Assembly (NCBI GenBank): GCA_012845835.1
Contig: JABAKD010000028.1
Location: 11,809,241-11,873,240 of the forward strand
Source of the DNA: Undaria pinnatifida
Taxonomy: Eukaryota; Sar; Phaeophyceae; Laminariales; Alariaceae
Length of the DNA stretch: 64,000 nt
Reading direction: 5' to 3'
Below are positions 54,075 through 64,000 of the stretch, piece after piece (positions within the stretch are counted from its first letter, which is position 1; each line of letters opens with the position of its first letter). The notes below the pieces were generated by a model that saw only the letters and a program-made list of their open reading frames with translations, made no database searches and was not told the DNA's origin. A program made the position numbers and the translations under genes.

Positions 54075-54865
54075 GGTGTCTTCTTGCTGCAACCGTCAGA
54101 TTCGTCCCCTTCAAGGGTTTATGGTTGCCGCGCACATATTGAAATGCTCGCCCCCCCGCCCCCCCGATCCCTCTTGTTCAAACGCCCCACCTACTATCGA
54201 AATCCGCCAGAGTAATAAACACTTCCACGCCCTGGATATCGCCTCGTTATCGTTTCAGAGCCGTCCATGCCGCTGCTGCAATTCCCACCCACCCCCGCCC
54301 CCAACGCCCCCTCCTTCCCCACCACCCGCACCATCGCCTAGACCTAGCACCACGCGTATAGCAAACCCCTACATCTATGCGACCTAAAGCCCCCCCCCCC
54401 CGCCCCCGGCCCCCCCCGCCACATTTCCCCCCCCCTCCCCCACAAGAAATATTTATAGTTTCCACGCACAAATTGACCTGCCCCACCCGTCCCCTCCTCC
54501 CCCTCCCCCCCTCCCGCCCCCCTTTTGATCAAAATCAGGCCCCCACGTCCTTCAAAACTCCGCCCTCCCCGCACCGGATATTCGACTTACAGGATTCACT
54601 TGATAAACTGATGCATTTCCTTCCACAGCTGTCAGATTTTGTCCCCCTCAGAAACGGGTTTTATAGTTTCCGCGCACAGACTGCCGAACACCACCCTGTT
54701 GACCCTGATAGCTACACTGTAGTTGCAAGGGGAGTCGCCGACCTATATCCTTAATGAGGACACACAACCCGTAATACGCGCGATCGGAGTATCACACACA
54801 GCTTGCAAAGATGAGTTTCGACAAAATATTCGATCTTACAGCTGGAGTGTATTTTAATTTTTATA
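54075..54865 (+). repeat. family A repeat, third copy
   Basis: It is very close to 44.47-45.26 kb over the poly-C segment (54,395-54,445) and the TATAGTTTCC(A/G)CGCACA modules. It is also close over AGAAACGGGTTTTATAGTTT, GGGGAGTCGCCGACCTATAT and TTTGCAAAGATGAGTTTCGA. The 5' part contains an extra TCCCCTTCAAGGGTTTATGG module like unit 2 of the left-hand copy. Confidence 0.75.
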
Positions 54866-54889
54866 ATAATAGATACCAACGAGATGACA

Positions 54890-54975
54890 ATGTGATTTTG
54901 TGGTCGAGTAGATAGACTGTCCGCTTGTAAGCCTGGTCTTCGTTGGTTCGAATCCGGGTGTGATCGGAACTCGGA
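54890..54975 (+). repeat. tRNA-derived SINE head, copy K4
   Basis: TTGTGGTCGAGTAGATAGAC, TGTCCGCTTGTAAGCCTGG, B box GGTTCGAATCC and GTGTGATCGG, then an A-rich tail. Confidence 0.75.
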
Positions 54976-55066
54976 ACAAAACAAAATGATTCTCGTCCAA
55001 GAATCGATACTGCTGTATACTTGCGAAGTATATTGGAACAACAAAAATACTGGTAGATATCACGGA

Positions 55067-56005
55067 CATTGTGGTCTATAAATACCGTAAACTACACAAG
55101 ATAACACACCCCCGGTGATACATTTGAGCGCTTGAAGATATTATCACCGGGTGTGGTATCCTGTGGGGGGGGTGGTATCTTGAGTAGCCCCGGTGATAAA
55201 GTGCTGGTCGCGGCGGCCCCCAGGGGGTGTGATAAACCAGGGGGTGTAATAGCACGTCCGACCACCCACAGGGTACGTTTGAGGGTGTGATAAACCAGGG
55301 GGTGTGATAGCACGTCCGAACATCCACAGGGTGTGCTTGGGGGTGTGATAAACCAGGGGGTGTGATAACCTCCGAACACCCACAGGTCGTGCTTGGGGGG
55401 GGATACCGAAACACTCCTTGTAGAGCTGAGCCGCTGCTGGTGAGGCGATGCGGGGGCTGTCATGTTGGTGCCTGCTGCTGCTGCTGCTGCTGGTAGATCA
55501 GCAGCAGCAGCAGGAGGATTCGTGGCAGGAGTCTCTTGTGTAGGAGAAGTGCGCTCGAGTTGAAAGAACGACGTGATCTGTGGCGCCTGCTGTACTGCTG
55601 CGGTCGAAGCAGTTGTCGAAAAAGCGGGGGCACTTGCAGAGGCATTCTGCTCTCCCTCAACGTTCATGTTCTTGGAGGTTTCCACACGGGGTGTTCCCCC
55701 CGCACACAGGGTGTGTTGTGTGCCCACGGGGCAGATGTTCTCTGACCCCGGTGGTGGAAAGGAGGGGCCCCGTGAATGTATTCGGCGTAACTAAAATTAT
55801 CACCGGGATGTGGTATCTTGTGTAGCCCCGGTGGTGAATCGATGGTTGCAAAAATGCGCCCCGAATTATCACCGGGGTGTCGTATTCTGTGGGGGGTTTG
55901 GTACCTTATGTGGGTGTGTTATCTTGTGTAGTTTACGGGTAGGAGATAGACTGTCCGCTTATAAGCTGGTCTTCGTTGGGTCGAATCCGGGTGTCATCAG
56001 AAAAA
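55067..56005 (+). repeat. tRNA-derived SINE, copy K5, split by a TIR element
   Basis: The head starts at 55,067 (ACATTGTGGTCTA). It is interrupted in its A box and resumes at 55,939 (GTAGGAGATAGACTGTCCGC) to B box GGTCGAATCC and GTGTCATCAG with an A run. The other K copies provide the uninterrupted version. Confidence 0.8.
55085..55938. mobile_element. TIR element with GGGGTGTGATAAACC repeats and a captured-looking ORF
   Basis: The perfect inverted ends are CCGTAAACTACACAAGATAA plus CACACCC. Beside the left end, a unit of about 62 bp (GATAAACCAGGGGGTGTGAT, CACGTCCGAACACCCACAGG) is repeated about three times (55,200-55,400). Additional ATTATCACCGG(G)GTG words lie near both ends. On the minus strand 55,727-55,400 gives an ATG-initiated Ala/Gln/Thr-rich peptide with QITSFFQLERTSP. 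It does not look like a transposase and could be a captured exon. The element interrupts SINE copy K5. Confidence 0.85.
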
Positions 56006-56049
56006 AAAAATGATCCTCTTGAAATATCGATATTTATTTGTAAAAATAT

Positions 56050-56463
56050 CAAGGGTGTGTTCGGTATGGCACCGGTATTCTCGGTACCGGTATTGATGTC
56101 ATACCGAACTTACCGAAGTCTCGGTACCGTTATTGATGTACCGAACTTACCGACGTTTCCGGTACTGGCATTGATGTCGTACCGAACTTACCGAAGTTTC
56201 CGGTACCGGTATTGATAGCGTACCGAACTTACCGAAATGTCCGGTACCGGTATTGACGTCGTACCGAAATGCCCGGTACCGGTATTGATGTACCGAACTT
56301 ACCGAAGTTTCCGGTACCGGTATTGATGTCGTACCGAGCTTACCGAAGTTTCCGGTACCGGTATTGATGCCGTACCGAACTTACCGCAGTGTCCGGTGCC
56401 GGTAATACCGGCGATAAATACCGCCGGTACGCCTCGGTACGTACCGTATCAAACACACCCTTG
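56050..56463. mobile_element. TIR element filled with a 41-bp palindromic array
   Basis: The ends CAAGGGTGTGTTCGGTATGG and inverted CAAGGGTGTGTTTGATACGG frame about eight to nine units of TACCGAACTTACCGAAGTTT + CCGGTACCGGTATTGATG. Each unit contains the palindrome CCGGTACCGG. The 414-bp element has no ORF of its own and no clear target duplication. Confidence 0.8.
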
Positions 56464-56490
56464 AAAAGTTAACAGATACTGCTGTATCAA

Positions 56491-56575
56491 TGTGACTTTG
56501 TGGTCTAGTAGATAGACTGTCCGCTTATAATCCCGGTCTTCATTGGTTCGAATTCGGGTGTCATCGGGAAAATAA
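56491..56575 (+). repeat. tRNA-derived SINE head, copy K6
   Basis: GTGGTCTAGTAGATAGACTG, TCCGCTTATAATCCCGG, B box GGTTCGAATTC and GTGTCATCGGG, then an A-rich tail with AAAATTGATATTTATTTG. Confidence 0.75.
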
Positions 56576-56632
56576 GTTATTCTCATAAAAAATTGATATT
56601 TATTTGTAAAAAAATAATACCGTAGATATTAA

Positions 56633-56765
56633 TGTGACTTTGTGAAGTAGATAAGACTACAGTTGTCCACTTATGCGCTTGGTCTTTATTGGTTCGAATC
56701 CGGGTGTCATCGGAACAACAGAAAATGATTCTCATAAAAAAAAACGATATATATTTGTAAAAAAA
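56633..56765 (+). repeat. tRNA-derived SINE head, copy K7
   Basis: It has a damaged A box (GTGAAGTAGATAAGAC), B box GGTTCGAATCC and GTGTCATCGG, and the same tail (AACGATATATATTTGTAAAA). It follows K6 at about 142 bp, tail to head. Confidence 0.7.
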
Positions 56766-58640
56766 ATAGAGAAGGTGCAGTAACAAAACCAAACAAAAGC
56801 TGGACTGTTCCGCACATAATGCACGGAGGCGGTGTCGATTTGGGACCCCCGGAGATGCCAGGGGTGAACCAACCGAGCACTTTCAGCTGAAAGACAAAGA
56901 TAAGTATATCAATGCATGGTGATATGGCACAGAAAAAGCGACCATAACCCCGAAGCTCTAATGCGGTTCGTGGAGTTTGTGGTGAGATTGGAAATTTACT
57001 GGGAATTAGTATGGGAAGTGTGTTCATTTATGGTTAGACTGGAGACAGAAGGTTCAATCAAGAAAATCGGATGTTTGATTAGGGAAATTGCAAATTCTTC
57101 ATGAGCTAGAATTCCGTTTATCCTCGTTGTTCGGTTGTTCCATGACGGAATTTAGTTCGTAGAAAATCACAGGTTTTACCGCAATAAAGCCTTATTTTTC
57201 CCCATCCGCCGGAGGATAAAAAAAAAAAAAAAAACGAAATAAATAATGGAGAGACGATTTATGACCTGAGAGGACTCAACAGGAAAGTGTAAACTAAAAC
57301 TCAGTAGTTTGGTGATACTTTCATGCGTTAGTGCACTGAAAAAATATGATAACCTCAAAGAGAGGAAAGGGCAAGTGTCAGTTGAAGTCCAAAGTAGCCA
57401 GGCTAGGCAGAGCGATGACAGAAGAGTCACAGGAAGCAGAAGTGAGTCTTCCCTAGTGGTGGTAGTCTAGGTTGGCGTTAAATAGCAGTTATCTGAGGAG
57501 AGCTGCTCTTACTACAGATGCCGTTGAAGTGCTGTTGCGTTTGTTGGACAATGGAAGAGTTACATAGCATTTTGGAGCAAAATGAGCAAGGAAATCGAGC
57601 CACGTGGTATCAGTCTCGTCATCCCCCTGCTCTCCACCATTTGCTGTAGGGACACTAATACAAGATAGTTCTCCTTTATCGCGAGCCACCGTATTCACAC
57701 CACGAACACCAGCAACCAGCACACATCAGCATCAGCAAGGGAGTCCGCAACACTCCCTTTCCCTCACAAGTTGCTTGAGGGATTCCCCGGTCGTTACTGG
57801 CGATGGCCAGATATTGGCTGCACAGGTGCAGCAACATTAGTAGGTAGCTAGCAACAGGGTAGTTGCCAAGGCGTGAGTGTTCCGCAAGTCCTGTGGTACA
57901 CAACAGCAATCTAATAATATCTACACAGCAGAGTAAGTCCTTCCGCAAGAATGCAGTGGTTCAGTTCTTAATGTTTTGTTGTATCTTGGTATCTTGTGAT
58001 TTGTGACCAGGGGTGAGGGCTAGGGTTAGGGTTAGGGTCCAGTCTGGGCGTGAATATAAGGGACTTCTGCAAGAGCGCGAATATGAGGGACATTTCAAGA
58101 CGGGCCGGAACGGGGCAATACAGATGAATTTGACGCATTAAAATATTTCAGTATGCATTTGGGGGGGGGGCGTTGAAAACAATCCCCGGGGTGGCCAGGG
58201 GATACCGTCCCCGGTTTTTTTCATGTTTCCACAATTTTTGGCATGGGGCTTTTTTTTTCTCTCTTCATTTTCATTAAATTAGCGTCACCAGGTGCGCACG
58301 CCACCACAACCTCCGCTAACGCCATCTAGACACGCGCCGCGACGGGGGGCTCACCAGCACCGATACAGCAGCAGCAACACCATCTACAGCAGTTGCATAC
58401 CCGCCAAGCACCGCACAGCACAGTGTTTTTTTGTTTTTTTTTTCGCACACTTTTACTTTCCAGCTTCTGGACAAGCCGTGGTCACAGGTGTCGTCCCTTC
58501 TTCCCCCCGGTTCTTGCCTTCAATTTTTATCGCACATAGGATTCAGCAATCCCGCTGCTCGTCGATTTTTCATCGAGTGTTGCTCACTCACGCTCTCGCA
58601 CTTTCCGCAAGTCAATTTGTGCGCTAGGAAGAGTCCCCAA
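56766..58640. other. no gene recognised
   Basis: A word at 56,785-56,830 (AAGCTGGACTGTTCCGCACA) recurs at 39,130. An A run lies at 57,217-57,234. The minus-strand ORF 57,722-57,489 (77 codons, with a WLDFLAHFAPKCYVTLPL stretch) looks protein-like but I do not recognise it. The rest shows no gene. Confidence 0.45.
58017..58037 (+). repeat. short interstitial telomere-like repeat
   Basis: About three GGGTTA units (CTAGGGTTAGGGTTAGGGTC) lie inside the window. They are too short for a telomere. They could be a telomerase-type repair scar or chance. Confidence 0.5.
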
Positions 58641-58654
58641 GAATTTATACCAGT

Positions 58655-58735
58655 ATGCACTCGGGGGGATTCGAACTCACGAAACTGACCTATACCAGAC
58701 TCGAGGATAACCTGATACGCCATCGGGGCGACCGG
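58655..58735 (-). repeat. tRNA-like SINE head
   Basis: On the minus strand GGTCGCCCCGATGGCGTATC is followed by AGGTTA and then B box GAGTTCGAATCCC. It is similar in layout to the head at 38,645. Stem pairing is not good enough for a tRNA. Confidence 0.5.
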
Positions 58736-58763
58736 CTAGTGGTAAAAACCACGAGGTGCCCCC

Positions 58764-60110
58764 CTACCACCCTGCCTCCCCCCCCCTCCCTCGGGCTAAC
58801 GTGCGAGCCGCAAGCCACGCCTCTTCGCTGCACGGCATGGCACGCACGATAGGCGCACCACGACGCTGAGCCGTCTGCTTGTGCAGGTGGGGAAGCTTGA
58901 AGGTGTTGTCGCCTGTCACTAGCATGACTTCTTGTAGGGCGGCCTGGTAGTTCGTGCAGACCCTGCCGAGGACAGCAGAATCCTGTTCGGAGAATGCCCT
59001 CTTGACCTCGTCGATGAGCTCGTCCACCGTGTTGAGCGTAGTCCGGTCCTGGAGAGACTGGATGGAGTTGAAAAGGCCCAAGTCCAGGATGAGGGTGTCG
59101 GGGCTGTTGGGCGGCTGATTCAGGAGCGTGATATTCCACACATCAGCAGTCCCGGCCGCCACAATGTCCGGGCCGTTGCCGATGTTGTGCGCAGGAGCAT
59201 TGTCCTGCTGGATGATGACGTCGCCCGGCCCACCCGGCCACATGCGCTTGATGGCGGGGAACACGTCCTCCAGCATCTTCTCCTTGTACACCTTATTAAC
59301 CTCCACCATCCTCGTCTCCATCGTGCCTGCAGCTCTGTTCCTGCTGTTGCGTTGCGCTGCCACCTGCCGGGTGAACGGGAAGATGCCGATTTTTCCGTCA
59401 TAGTTGCGGTTCGCGTTTGTGTCCCTGCGCGGCCGCCTAACGGCCGCCAGGAACATCTCCTTGTGGACGTGAGACTTGTGCTGACCCTGTGGACCGGCAT
59501 GTCTTCGCCCTCGACCAGGTAGTACTTCTGGCCATGTTTGTACCTGTAGAACCATTTTCCATCTACCATGACGACGTTGTTCATGTTGTCGAAGGTACGG
59601 ATACCACCTGGGGCCTCTCGTACCCAGCGCACCGCCCAAGCCAGCCTCCGAGCTTTGCCGGTGTCGGTTAGGTACGGCTTGAGGAACCGAGACGCCGAAC
59701 GCAGTCCAAGTTTCTTCGTGTTTTGCTTGAAAGTGCTGTGTGGAATGCCCAGTTGCGCCGCAACAGACCTTTGTGTGGTGCGGTTCCGAACGGTACATGA
59801 CATGCCGGAGGGCCTCTTTTAATTTCTCGATATCGATGCCTTTCTAACCTGAATTTCCAAGTCGCTTCTGGCGCACGTCGATCACCGAGACACCGTCGTC
59901 CGCCTGCTGCTGGTAGCGTTTCCACACGCCCGAAACTTGCTTTCGGGAGCACGAAAATACGGAGGCAGCTTCCTTCATGGCGCCTTGGTCAAGTTTGCCC
60001 TTCGTACTGCCCTTGAAAAGATGCTCACATAGTCGGCGCCTCTTATCTTCGTTCAGATTATTGCGGGGGGCCTTCTCGCGGGCACTACCAGAAGCTGGCA
60101 TCACGAACAC
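58764..60110 (-). pseudogene. mariner-type (DD34D) transposase, frameshifted
   Basis: The N-terminal part (60,110-59,850) has a helix-turn-helix-like stretch GAMKEAASVFSCSRKQVSGV and ends in a TAG near 59,850. The next frame (59,803-about 59,495) carries a second HTH-like part, QLGIPHSTFKQNTKKLGL, and the first catalytic Asp in VMVDGKWFYRY. A frameshift near 59,495 leads back to the first frame. That frame holds HVHKEMFLAAVRRPR, the second Asp in VIIQQDNAPAH and the third in NQPPNSPDTLILD, 34 residues on, which is mariner spacing. The layout (WFY, FLAAV.RPR, QQDNA.PH, QPPNSPD) is common in stramenopile genomes by my recollection. At least one stop and two frame changes make it inactive. Terminal repeats were not found. 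Confidence 0.85.
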
Positions 60111-60652
60111 AAGATGGGAAGGTCTTCAACCGGCGATTCCTGCCCGGGAGCTCTGTTTGCTGGTTGGTCGGGAACCACGAGAGAGGGTGTCTTTTGCGTT
60201 TTGCGAAAAACTCGGGTTTGGGAGTTCCAGTGAGATTCCCACGAATCCGATGTAAAAAACGGGGTTCAAAAAACAGTCAAACAACATAAGTTACGCCGCA
60301 TAACGTCCAAAAGTCCCTAGTGTTCACGCCCAGACACTTTGAGGTCTCGGTTGCAAGACGTTCTTCGCAGGATCGACGTCATCTCCCTCTGCTGCTGAGA
60401 CCCCTCCCCGCTCGTCACAGCGTTCGGCCTCTTGGACCTTGGCGCTATCCTGATCCCAACCCAGGATACCGGCTTCAGCAGTAACGTAGACACTAATACG
60501 ACTTACATGGCATCTAATGTCATACCCTGGAGTACCTTATATTTTTGGCTCGAGGACAGAGGACAGGGGTGTGTTTGTATCTGCTACACACCAATCTGCA
60601 AACGAGTCACAATTAATCAGCGATTACCCGTACCTCAGCAGAAAACGAACCG
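60111..60652. other. no gene recognised
   Basis: This is a flank of the mariner remnant. No terminal repeat or gene could be supported. Confidence 0.45.
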
Positions 60653-61388
60653 TAGGCCAATTCTTCTACGGATTTGTCAGTCGAAAACGGCCATTTTCGA
60701 GTGAAGCCCAAACCGGGCTTTCTTACAACCTTTTTCGACTGACTCTTTCGACTGGCAGATCCAGTCGAAACTGCGACTTGATCTGCCAGTCGAAATAGCC
60801 AGTGGAATTTTTTTTTTGAACCGATGGCATCGCTCATCCCACCACAACACACACGCCCACATGCCCACACACTCATACCAGGTACCGCACAGCAGTATCA
60901 TACAACAGCGCTAACGCTGGCGTCGCTGCTATCACTGCTGCTGCCTCTCGCCGCAAGTCAGCGTGGCGCATTGCTAGCTCCGCCCGCCAGCAGCGTGTAT
61001 CATACGATGGCAGCAGCGCGCGGTATCAATGCCATTTTGCCAACAACGGCTTCGACTGCTGTAGCTTTGGCGGCTCTCGGCTGGGTGCAAAGCCGCAAAC
61101 GTAGCTTTGGCCCACGAAACGTATCATAGCTCTGGCGGCTCTCGGTTATGTCCAACGACACCAGCCCGCGTGGACGAGGGTTCGTCGCGCACGAAGCACG
61201 CACGAAGCAGAGTTTGCAACCGGCTTTTCGACTGCCATACAGTAATACTTTTCTCACACCAAGCGCCTCCAGAAAGAGCACAAAACTTATGAATTCGACT
61301 CGACTGACGACAAGAAGGGGGCCCAGAAGAACACAGTCGAAAAGGCCGTTTTCGGCTAACGGAATCCGGCTGTAAAAGAGTTGGCCTA
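60653..61388. mobile_element. TIR element with TA/GGCC ends
   Basis: The left end TAGGCCAATTCTTCTACGGA and inverted right end TAGGCCAACTCTTTTACAGC lead on both sides to a shared CGAAAACGGCC(A/T)TTTTCGA block. This gives imperfect TIRs of about 50 bp. Next to the left TIR, CGACTGGCAGATCCAGTCGA and GATCTGCCAGTCGAAA form further internal inverted words. It is about 735 bp with no transposase. TA at both ends fits mariner- or PIF-type targets. Confidence 0.75.
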
Positions 61389-61591
61389 AACAATGAAGAA
61401 AACTAAAATAGTCCCCGAACAAACTCGCGTCCGGCCCGAAATGAGATATGAAAAATAAAACCTGCGGCGTACACAGCCGGAAAATAAAAGCGCCTTCGGC
61501 GAACAAAAATATAATATAAAATATTTTTTTAACGCGTTGCGCAGACGAAAACACATTGCAGAAAGCCGATGTGCATGATTTATAGCCTCAA

Positions 61592-61927
61592 ATGTTGCGC
61601 TGGCGCAACAGCGCAACATCTAAAATGCGCCCTGGTTCATTGACACCAAGACCGAACTGTGTCAACGTGAAAAAAACGTTCCGCGTGATGAATCCTACTA
61701 CTGAAAGATACATGTACTGCTTTGCGAAATACCATGGTATAGAGCCAGATATTAAGGATGCATCTATCCTCGGCCCGAACCAATATATTTCCGGGAAACA
61801 GCCTTTTTCAGTCTGTTCAATGTACTTGCCTAATTTTCTCTGGTCCAAGGACAAGAAGGCATCATTTCGAGGCGGGGACGAAAACAGTCACCCTCGGGTG
61901 GCCGTACTGCCCGAAGCATTAGTCTGA
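61592..61927 (+). CDS. hypothetical ORF, possible exon
   Basis: This 111-codon frame has balanced composition in its second half (TERYMYCFAKYHGIEPDIKD, then QPFSVCSMYLPNFLWSKDKK). No known domain is recognised. It may be a coding exon or chance, as no splice sites or neighbours help. Confidence 0.2.
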   Translation: MLRWRNSATSKMRPGSLTPRPNCVNVKKTFRVMNPTTERYMYCFAKYHGIEPDIKDASILGPNQYISGKQPFSVCSMYLPNFLWSKDKKASFRGGDENSHPRVAVLPEALV

Positions 61928-62869
61928 GACAAATTGAACCCCCTTAACTGATACTATGTGGCGTACTTTGTCTGGTGTGCTTGGGTTCGAAAACACGGTA
62001 AATACTTGATACTGAGCTTTACAGCGTTTTGATGCCAATACATAACTCCGGGAGTTTCCATACTTTTGGGGGGCAGTTTTAGCAAGGGGGTATAGCGGAT
62101 GTGCCGAATTTCCTTCTAAAGAGATCATATCCTCGCGTTTTACGAGTACATATTTTTTTCCGGTAATTACCGTTACCAGGAAATACGCATCCCTGTATTT
62201 ATAGTAATATTTACTCCCACAGCAACGGTACGAACGTCTCCACAGCCATATACTTGGATTGGAATATAGACATGATATCTTACAAGATGCTGTTTGCCTA
62301 AGAGTAAAATCATCCTTCGAAGTACGAGGTATGTGGTGTATTTCCAGGCTACAAAACAAACAAAACGGGGATGGTTCGGGCGCAATTCCCGGGTTTCCAG
62401 GTTGTGCGTGCGCGGACTGTGGATCTCTCCCACGTCGTTTGAACCTACAAATAGTGGTGTCCCAGGCTCGCGTGTGCAAGCATTTTTACGCTCGAGGTTG
62501 AGAGGGAGAAAACCGCGTTGCAAGGAGCCACATGATATTTGCAATATGAGTAGCCGTGCTGTTTTTAGGTGCCGTTTTTCGGGGCGGGGGTGATATCTAT
62601 GAATGTTAGAGATATATGGTTCGTCTAAAAAAGTGCCAACGGCAGCCGCCAATGTGAAAAGAGCTTGGACAGGGGATGGAACATTACAACCCCTTTCCGG
62701 GGCAAATTTGGAGGCGTTCCCACCACGGGCTTTTCTTTATATCTATTCCGCTAAAGCCGTCGCTAATGGCAAGCCGATGTTTACTTGAAAAAAAGAAAAT
62801 CCGAAGATACCAACCAAACTTTGCCTCGACGGTTGTTAACCGGCCCGATTTGATTTTATTTGTGTTTCA

Positions 62870-63365
62870 ACTTTTTTCCATTTTTTCGGAAAAACTTTTC
62901 TGGCGGCGATCTTGGGCAACATGTACTTGAAAAATTCTCAAGCAAATCTCGGATTAGAAGCGGCGTGATTTCGTGTCCTCCACACACTTCGTTCGACGAA
63001 CTGAACGACAGCTTCGTGAAATCTGAACGTGGCGAGCTCGTTAGGGGCTCCGACCCACGCTTGGTGTACAGTGCCCACTCTACCGCCGGTGCTATGCATA
63101 TGTGGCGGGCACTGATCAGGCCTATGTAGAAAAACACGTTTGGCTGCTGGTGTGGAAAGGCCAAAACTCTCAATCGTCTCCCGACAAAAATAGAATTTCG
63201 AGGGAATTTGACGGAAGACCACAAGACAACGCGGGCAACCTCTTGCGCCCTAGAGCATCGATCAACATCAACTCTTCGGCGCTGTTACCTACCACCTACA
63301 CTCATGTGACCTTGTCCGGGTTAGCCGTGGGTTGTGTCTATCTCGAGATCAAAGGTCAATCGTAG
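62870..63365 (+). CDS. hypothetical ORF pair, possible exon or decayed gene
   Basis: One plus-strand frame ends at 63,129 (VISCPPHTSFDELNDSFVKS, then LVYSAHSTAGAMHMWRALI). The next, overlapping frame runs from 63,123 to 63,365 (HVWLLVWKGQNSQSSPDKNR, ending VTLSGLAVGCVYLEIKGQS). They could be one protein with a frameshift. A minus-strand frame overlaps them. No family is recognised. Confidence 0.2.
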
Positions 63366-64000
63366 TTGGACAAAATTGACCGAGGCTTGATGAACATTGA
63401 CCAATTGAGCCGCTTGAATAAAAAATAACCAGAAAAAAATATTGTTTACTTAAACTCTTTGTTTGCCCGCAGCAACGTGCGGAAATCTCATCCGCAAAAT
63501 ACTGGAAAATATGTTTGCAAACGTTTTCGTTCAACTATCGCCTTGCCATTAGCAACGGTCTAAAGGCAAGAACTCGGCGGACGCGAACGTACGCGTAGCG
63601 CGTAACATGCCTCCCCCACCGCACATATTAACCTTAACCCTGAAACCTCCAAATGCTGTTTGGTGTGTGGTGTTGTCGTTTTGTGTCAAAGCTTCAAGCC
63701 TGTGTTTAGGTGTTGTCCAGGCTCGCAGGAGTTCCTGCGTGTGGATCCGTTCTGATATTCACGTGCCGTTTTTACGCAGCCCTCCATACTGATGAATACC
63801 AGGTGCCGTGTATAACGTGTTATACCTGTTTTAAACCTTGTACGGTGTGTGTACAAGAAAACAAGAATACAAGAATAATACTGCCGCACCGGAAATATGA
63901 ATAATGTTCGGTCATCAAGTGTTTGTTGTTTTCCTACGATTAAACCCTCTGTTGCTTTCTATGACGTACCAGAGTGTCTTCCGGAGCTTAACATGCGAAG
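63366..64000. other. no gene recognised
   Basis: No coding region, RNA or repeat could be supported. Confidence 0.5.

Noticed and set aside
50514-56720. Functional tRNA genes at the K repeats
   Set aside because: A and B boxes are present but acceptor and T stems do not pair and tails are A-rich. They are SINE heads.
58017-58037. Chromosome end
   Set aside because: Only about three GGGTTA units, internal to the window, with normal sequence on both sides.

Overview
This is a gene-poor, repeat-saturated stretch of a nuclear eukaryotic genome. The only convincing host coding sequence is the 5' part of a split gene: two small exons with GT..AG introns at 46,772-47,394, encoding a single-pass membrane protein. 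Most other structure comes from mobile elements inserted into one another. The organism is probably a stramenopile, and a brown alga or relative is plausible but not proven. This rests on the style of the mariner-type transposase, on copia elements whose primer site matches the anticodon region of initiator tRNA-Met, on abundant CTG/AAT microsatellites and on a LINE tail type I associate with algae. No rRNA, functional tRNA, organelle or bacterial genes were seen.

Layout. 0-6.4 kb holds degenerate repeat families and minisatellites. 6.4-7.3 kb is a terminal-inverted-repeat (TIR) element filled with CCGYGG-type arrays. 7.35-11.3 kb is a non-autonomous copia-type LTR element. 12.1-13.1 kb holds an 83-bp-arm hairpin and a scrambled gypsy fragment. 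13.43-28.78 kb is one copia-type LTR element with intact LTRs, a half-tRNA primer site, a polypurine tract and a 5-bp target duplication (ATAAG). It encodes only Gag-protease, and within its boundaries lies a nearly complete Ty3/gypsy gag-pol (16.5-23.4 kb).

30.7-46.1 kb is a maze of two interleaved long inverted repeats. They are broken by a hAT-like element, a MULE-like element, a TIR element with TA flanks and a small foldback next to a gypsy RT scrap. The undisrupted partner arms act as natural empty sites, so several insertions can be defined to within a few bases. 46.8-47.4 kb is the host gene. 48.4-56.7 kb holds two more copies of the hAT-like element, one with a perfect 8-bp duplication inside a LINE tail, a run of tRNA-derived SINEs, and two further TIR elements. 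58.7-60.1 kb is a decayed mariner (DD34D) transposase, and 60.65-61.39 kb another TIR element. The remainder has only weak ORFs.

Most interesting: (1) the gypsy gag and pol lie in one frame separated by a single UGA. A GC-rich hairpin begins 7 nt after it, and pol has no ATG before its protease. This is the layout of programmed stop-codon readthrough, in an element whose Gag has an SR-rich N-terminus and a CCCH finger instead of a CCHC knuckle. (2) Several unrelated TIR elements have arms built from short GC-rich tandem arrays. (3) Two different TIR elements interrupt tRNA-like SINE heads at the same A-box position.
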